DNA from: Opisthorchis felineus
Lineage: Eukaryota > Platyhelminthes > Trematoda > Opisthorchiida > Opisthorchiidae
DNA: 64,000 nt
Assembly (NCBI GenBank): GCA_004794785.1
Contig: SJOL01008995.1
Coordinates: forward strand, 316,634 to 380,633
Direction of reading: 5' to 3'
Every line of letters begins with the position of its first letter. The stretch's first letter is position 1. Position numbers and translations under genes: made by a program. The notes below the pieces were generated by a model. The model saw only the letters and a list, made by a program, of their open reading frames with translations. It did not search any database and had not been told where the DNA came from. Below, one piece after another: positions 62,471 to 64,000 of this stretch.

Positions 62471-62485
62471 TAAACGGTACCGCGA
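62471..62485 (+). repeat. Target-site duplication, right copy
   Basis: TAAACGGTACCGCGA, identical to 62256-62270. Confidence 0.92.
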
Positions 62486-63346
62486 TGACGACCGTTTTTT
62501 AGCTGCACCATATCGTTTTTCTTTTCTTCCCAAGGTTCTTCCGTATTTTTCGATAAAGTCACTTGGATGGTCGTCATTCTGCAGTATTGTCGACATGTTT
62601 TCAAGGAGTCCTTTTCATTCCAACGTACTTTTCTGGCTCTCGTAAACACTTTGTGCTCAAGCTCATTTGTAATTTATTGAACGGGAACTTTCAGGATATG
62701 ATGGAGAAGATCCGATAGGGCATGCTGGGATAAATAAATTCCGCATTCATTTTTATTCCTAAATGAGGTTTTTCTGAAACTCTTGGGTAAAACTGAAGGA
62801 CACACATGATCTACGCTGGTCACAGCTTAATAATCTGTCCAGCTGGAGTAGGAGACTTACCAATATGTCACACCGAGGCTTCATTGTTCGACTATGCCAT
62901 ACAGCTCAAATTTTCAGATATGATATAGAATCTATGCATTGTAAAGCTGTACAAAATGGTGCGGCTACTCAACGATCCGCAAGCACGTACTCAGAGCCGC
63001 ACAGGTCGACAGAGTCTTCTAGTGGTCAATCGTAGATACTTCCAGTGGGAACTATTTGGACCGGCTAGAAGCTTTTGTGGTCATGAAGGTCAGAATTGAT
63101 ACATTTCGCTAATCAAAAATTCTACTCCTCACGACCAAAAGAATTATTTTTAGCAGTAGCTTAGCCAACAGAGTGCTTACCGGTAATGACCCTCAACACT
63201 TAATATACGCCCAAATGTGATTTCCATTAGGTTAACGAAAAAATATCTACCGTGTTGTTTTTATGGCTTGTGCTGTAACTCGTGTAATCACAAAAATTGT
63301 AGAAGACTGAAGAAGGAGATGCATTTCAGTTTTTTGCTGTTTTTAG

Positions 63347-63447
63347 GTTTTTGACCATGTTTATGACGTCAGGAAGTGGAGTCAACTTGCGGACTCTGCG
63401 AGCAGTTCGTGTTCTCCGGCCACTAAAGCTTGTTTCCGGCGTTCCGA
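63347..63447 (+). CDS. Voltage-gated calcium channel alpha-1 (CaV2-like), exon 4: S4 voltage sensor of repeat I
   Basis: The first base completes the glycine codon of exon 3. The 33 whole codons then run FLTMFMTSGSGVNLRTLRAV and on to VRVLRPLKLVSGVP. The regular basic residues (LRTLRAVRVLRPLK) are the IS4 voltage sensor, which moves on depolarisation to open the pore. The IS3-S4 loop is short, as in other CaV2 channels. The exon ends one base into the next codon at 63447, before a GTAAGT donor, at the GIP/SLQ boundary common in this family. The remaining repeats II-IV and the C-terminus must lie beyond the window. Confidence 0.96.
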
Positions 63448-64000
63448 GTAAGTTACTCGTCGCGTATATCAGGTGTTTAACCAAGTCGACATAGAGGAAT
63501 ACACAGCTTACAATTATCAGTCTGATGGTTCAGTTTCTTGTGTTGATGCTTCGAAGTTTTGTTGTAAAATGATAGATGGCGATTTCGAACATAATACAAA
63601 AACTAGTGCTTGTAAAAGTTTTGAAACTGGTAGCTTTGTTTTGGGCAAGAATATAGCAAGGTCGGCTGCAGCCGTTAGGATGATAGTTTATGAAAGTCCC
63701 GATCTGGTTAGACTTGCAGGTTCTGCTGTTTTTGCTTAATGAATCAAGTGAAAGGCAAGAACAGTTGGCAATAAAATATACGTTTCTAGGCTACTTGGTC
63801 TCACGAGGACCTGATCTAAAGGGGGGAGCGTGAGTGACATGGATCTCAGGCTACCTGGCCCATTAACAAACCTCTCATTCCCGGTGAACTGACAATCTGA
63901 GATTGCTATGGACCGGATGTTCCAAATGGAGGATGATTTTGAGTGGAGTCCCACGCTTTCTTCTTGATGTTTGGTGTACTTAGTAAGGTGTTCACATTAT
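63448..64000 (+). other. Start of intron 4 of the calcium channel gene
   Basis: Begins with GTAAGT. The next expected exon (SLQVVLKS..., the S4-S5 linker) is not present before the window ends. A frame of 88 codons at 63473-63739 lies here; it resembles nothing I know and is not the expected channel continuation. Confidence 0.8.

Larger units (their letters stand above)
58998..63346 (+). other. Intron 3 of the calcium channel gene
   Basis: A GT-AG intron of 4,349 bp, phase 2, ending in a T-rich tract and TTTTTAG. It contains an imperfect pentanucleotide tract (59986-60050) and the tRNA-derived SINE at 62271-62470. The rest shows no gene or structure I recognise. Confidence 0.9.

Noticed and set aside
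1..64000. CRISPR arrays, rRNA genes, telomere repeats, bacterial operons
   Set aside because: No regularly spaced direct repeats, rRNA blocks or TTAGGG arrays seen; the sequence is eukaryotic.

Overview
The window is a piece of a large, intron-rich animal genome. It is most likely from a flatworm of the digenean (trematode) type. That placement is an inference from two things: the repeats (short elements carrying hammerhead ribozymes like the schistosome SM-alpha element, a Penelope-like retroelement, and a LINE of the type common in flukes) and a low gene density with very long introns. There are no operons, ribosome binding sites or bacterial features, and nearly all open frames in the window are chance frames.

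The one protein-coding gene I can recognise is a voltage-gated calcium channel alpha-1 subunit, closest to the CaV2 (N/P/Q-type) group. It lies on the + strand and runs off the right edge. Four exons are supported: 24543-24787 (cytoplasmic N-terminus up to the start of IS1), 55897-56002 (IS1 and loop), 58858-58997 (IS2 to IS3) and 63347-63447 (IS3-S4 loop and the S4 voltage sensor). Reading frames match across all three junctions. Introns 2 and 3 have ordinary GT-AG ends. Intron 1 is 31,109 bp and has AT-AC ends with a textbook U12 (minor spliceosome) 5' splice site; minor introns near this position are known in voltage-gated cation channel genes. A possible further 5' coding exon lies at 18763-18904.

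Region by region: 1-24 kb is mostly unrecognised sequence with scattered repeats. It holds an SM-alpha-like SINE with a hammerhead whose core is intact (1391-1680), three more hammerhead-bearing repeats (about 2.65, 4.1 and 18.5 kb), a possible endonuclease fragment of a LINE (8.9 kb), a dead LINE reverse transcriptase (13.6-15.3 kb) and an assembly gap after an AT microsatellite (19.4 kb). At 24.1-24.8 kb a CpG-richer tract precedes channel exon 1. At 24.8-55.9 kb is the giant U12 intron, which holds a tRNA-derived SINE (33.4 kb, antisense), further hammerhead-SINE remnants (34.0, 43.6 and 49.6 kb), a dead Penelope-like element (40.3-41.4 kb) with an antisense hammerhead repeat just behind it (41.6 kb), and several minor repeat families. 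From 55.9 kb to the end are channel exons 2-4 and their introns, including a well preserved tRNA-derived SINE with a perfect 15-bp target-site duplication (62.3 kb).

The most interesting content is the pairing of the very long AT-AC intron with at least two subfamilies of dispersed hammerhead ribozymes. Their stem III is palindromic and almost loopless, the 'minimal' design thought to act as a dimer.
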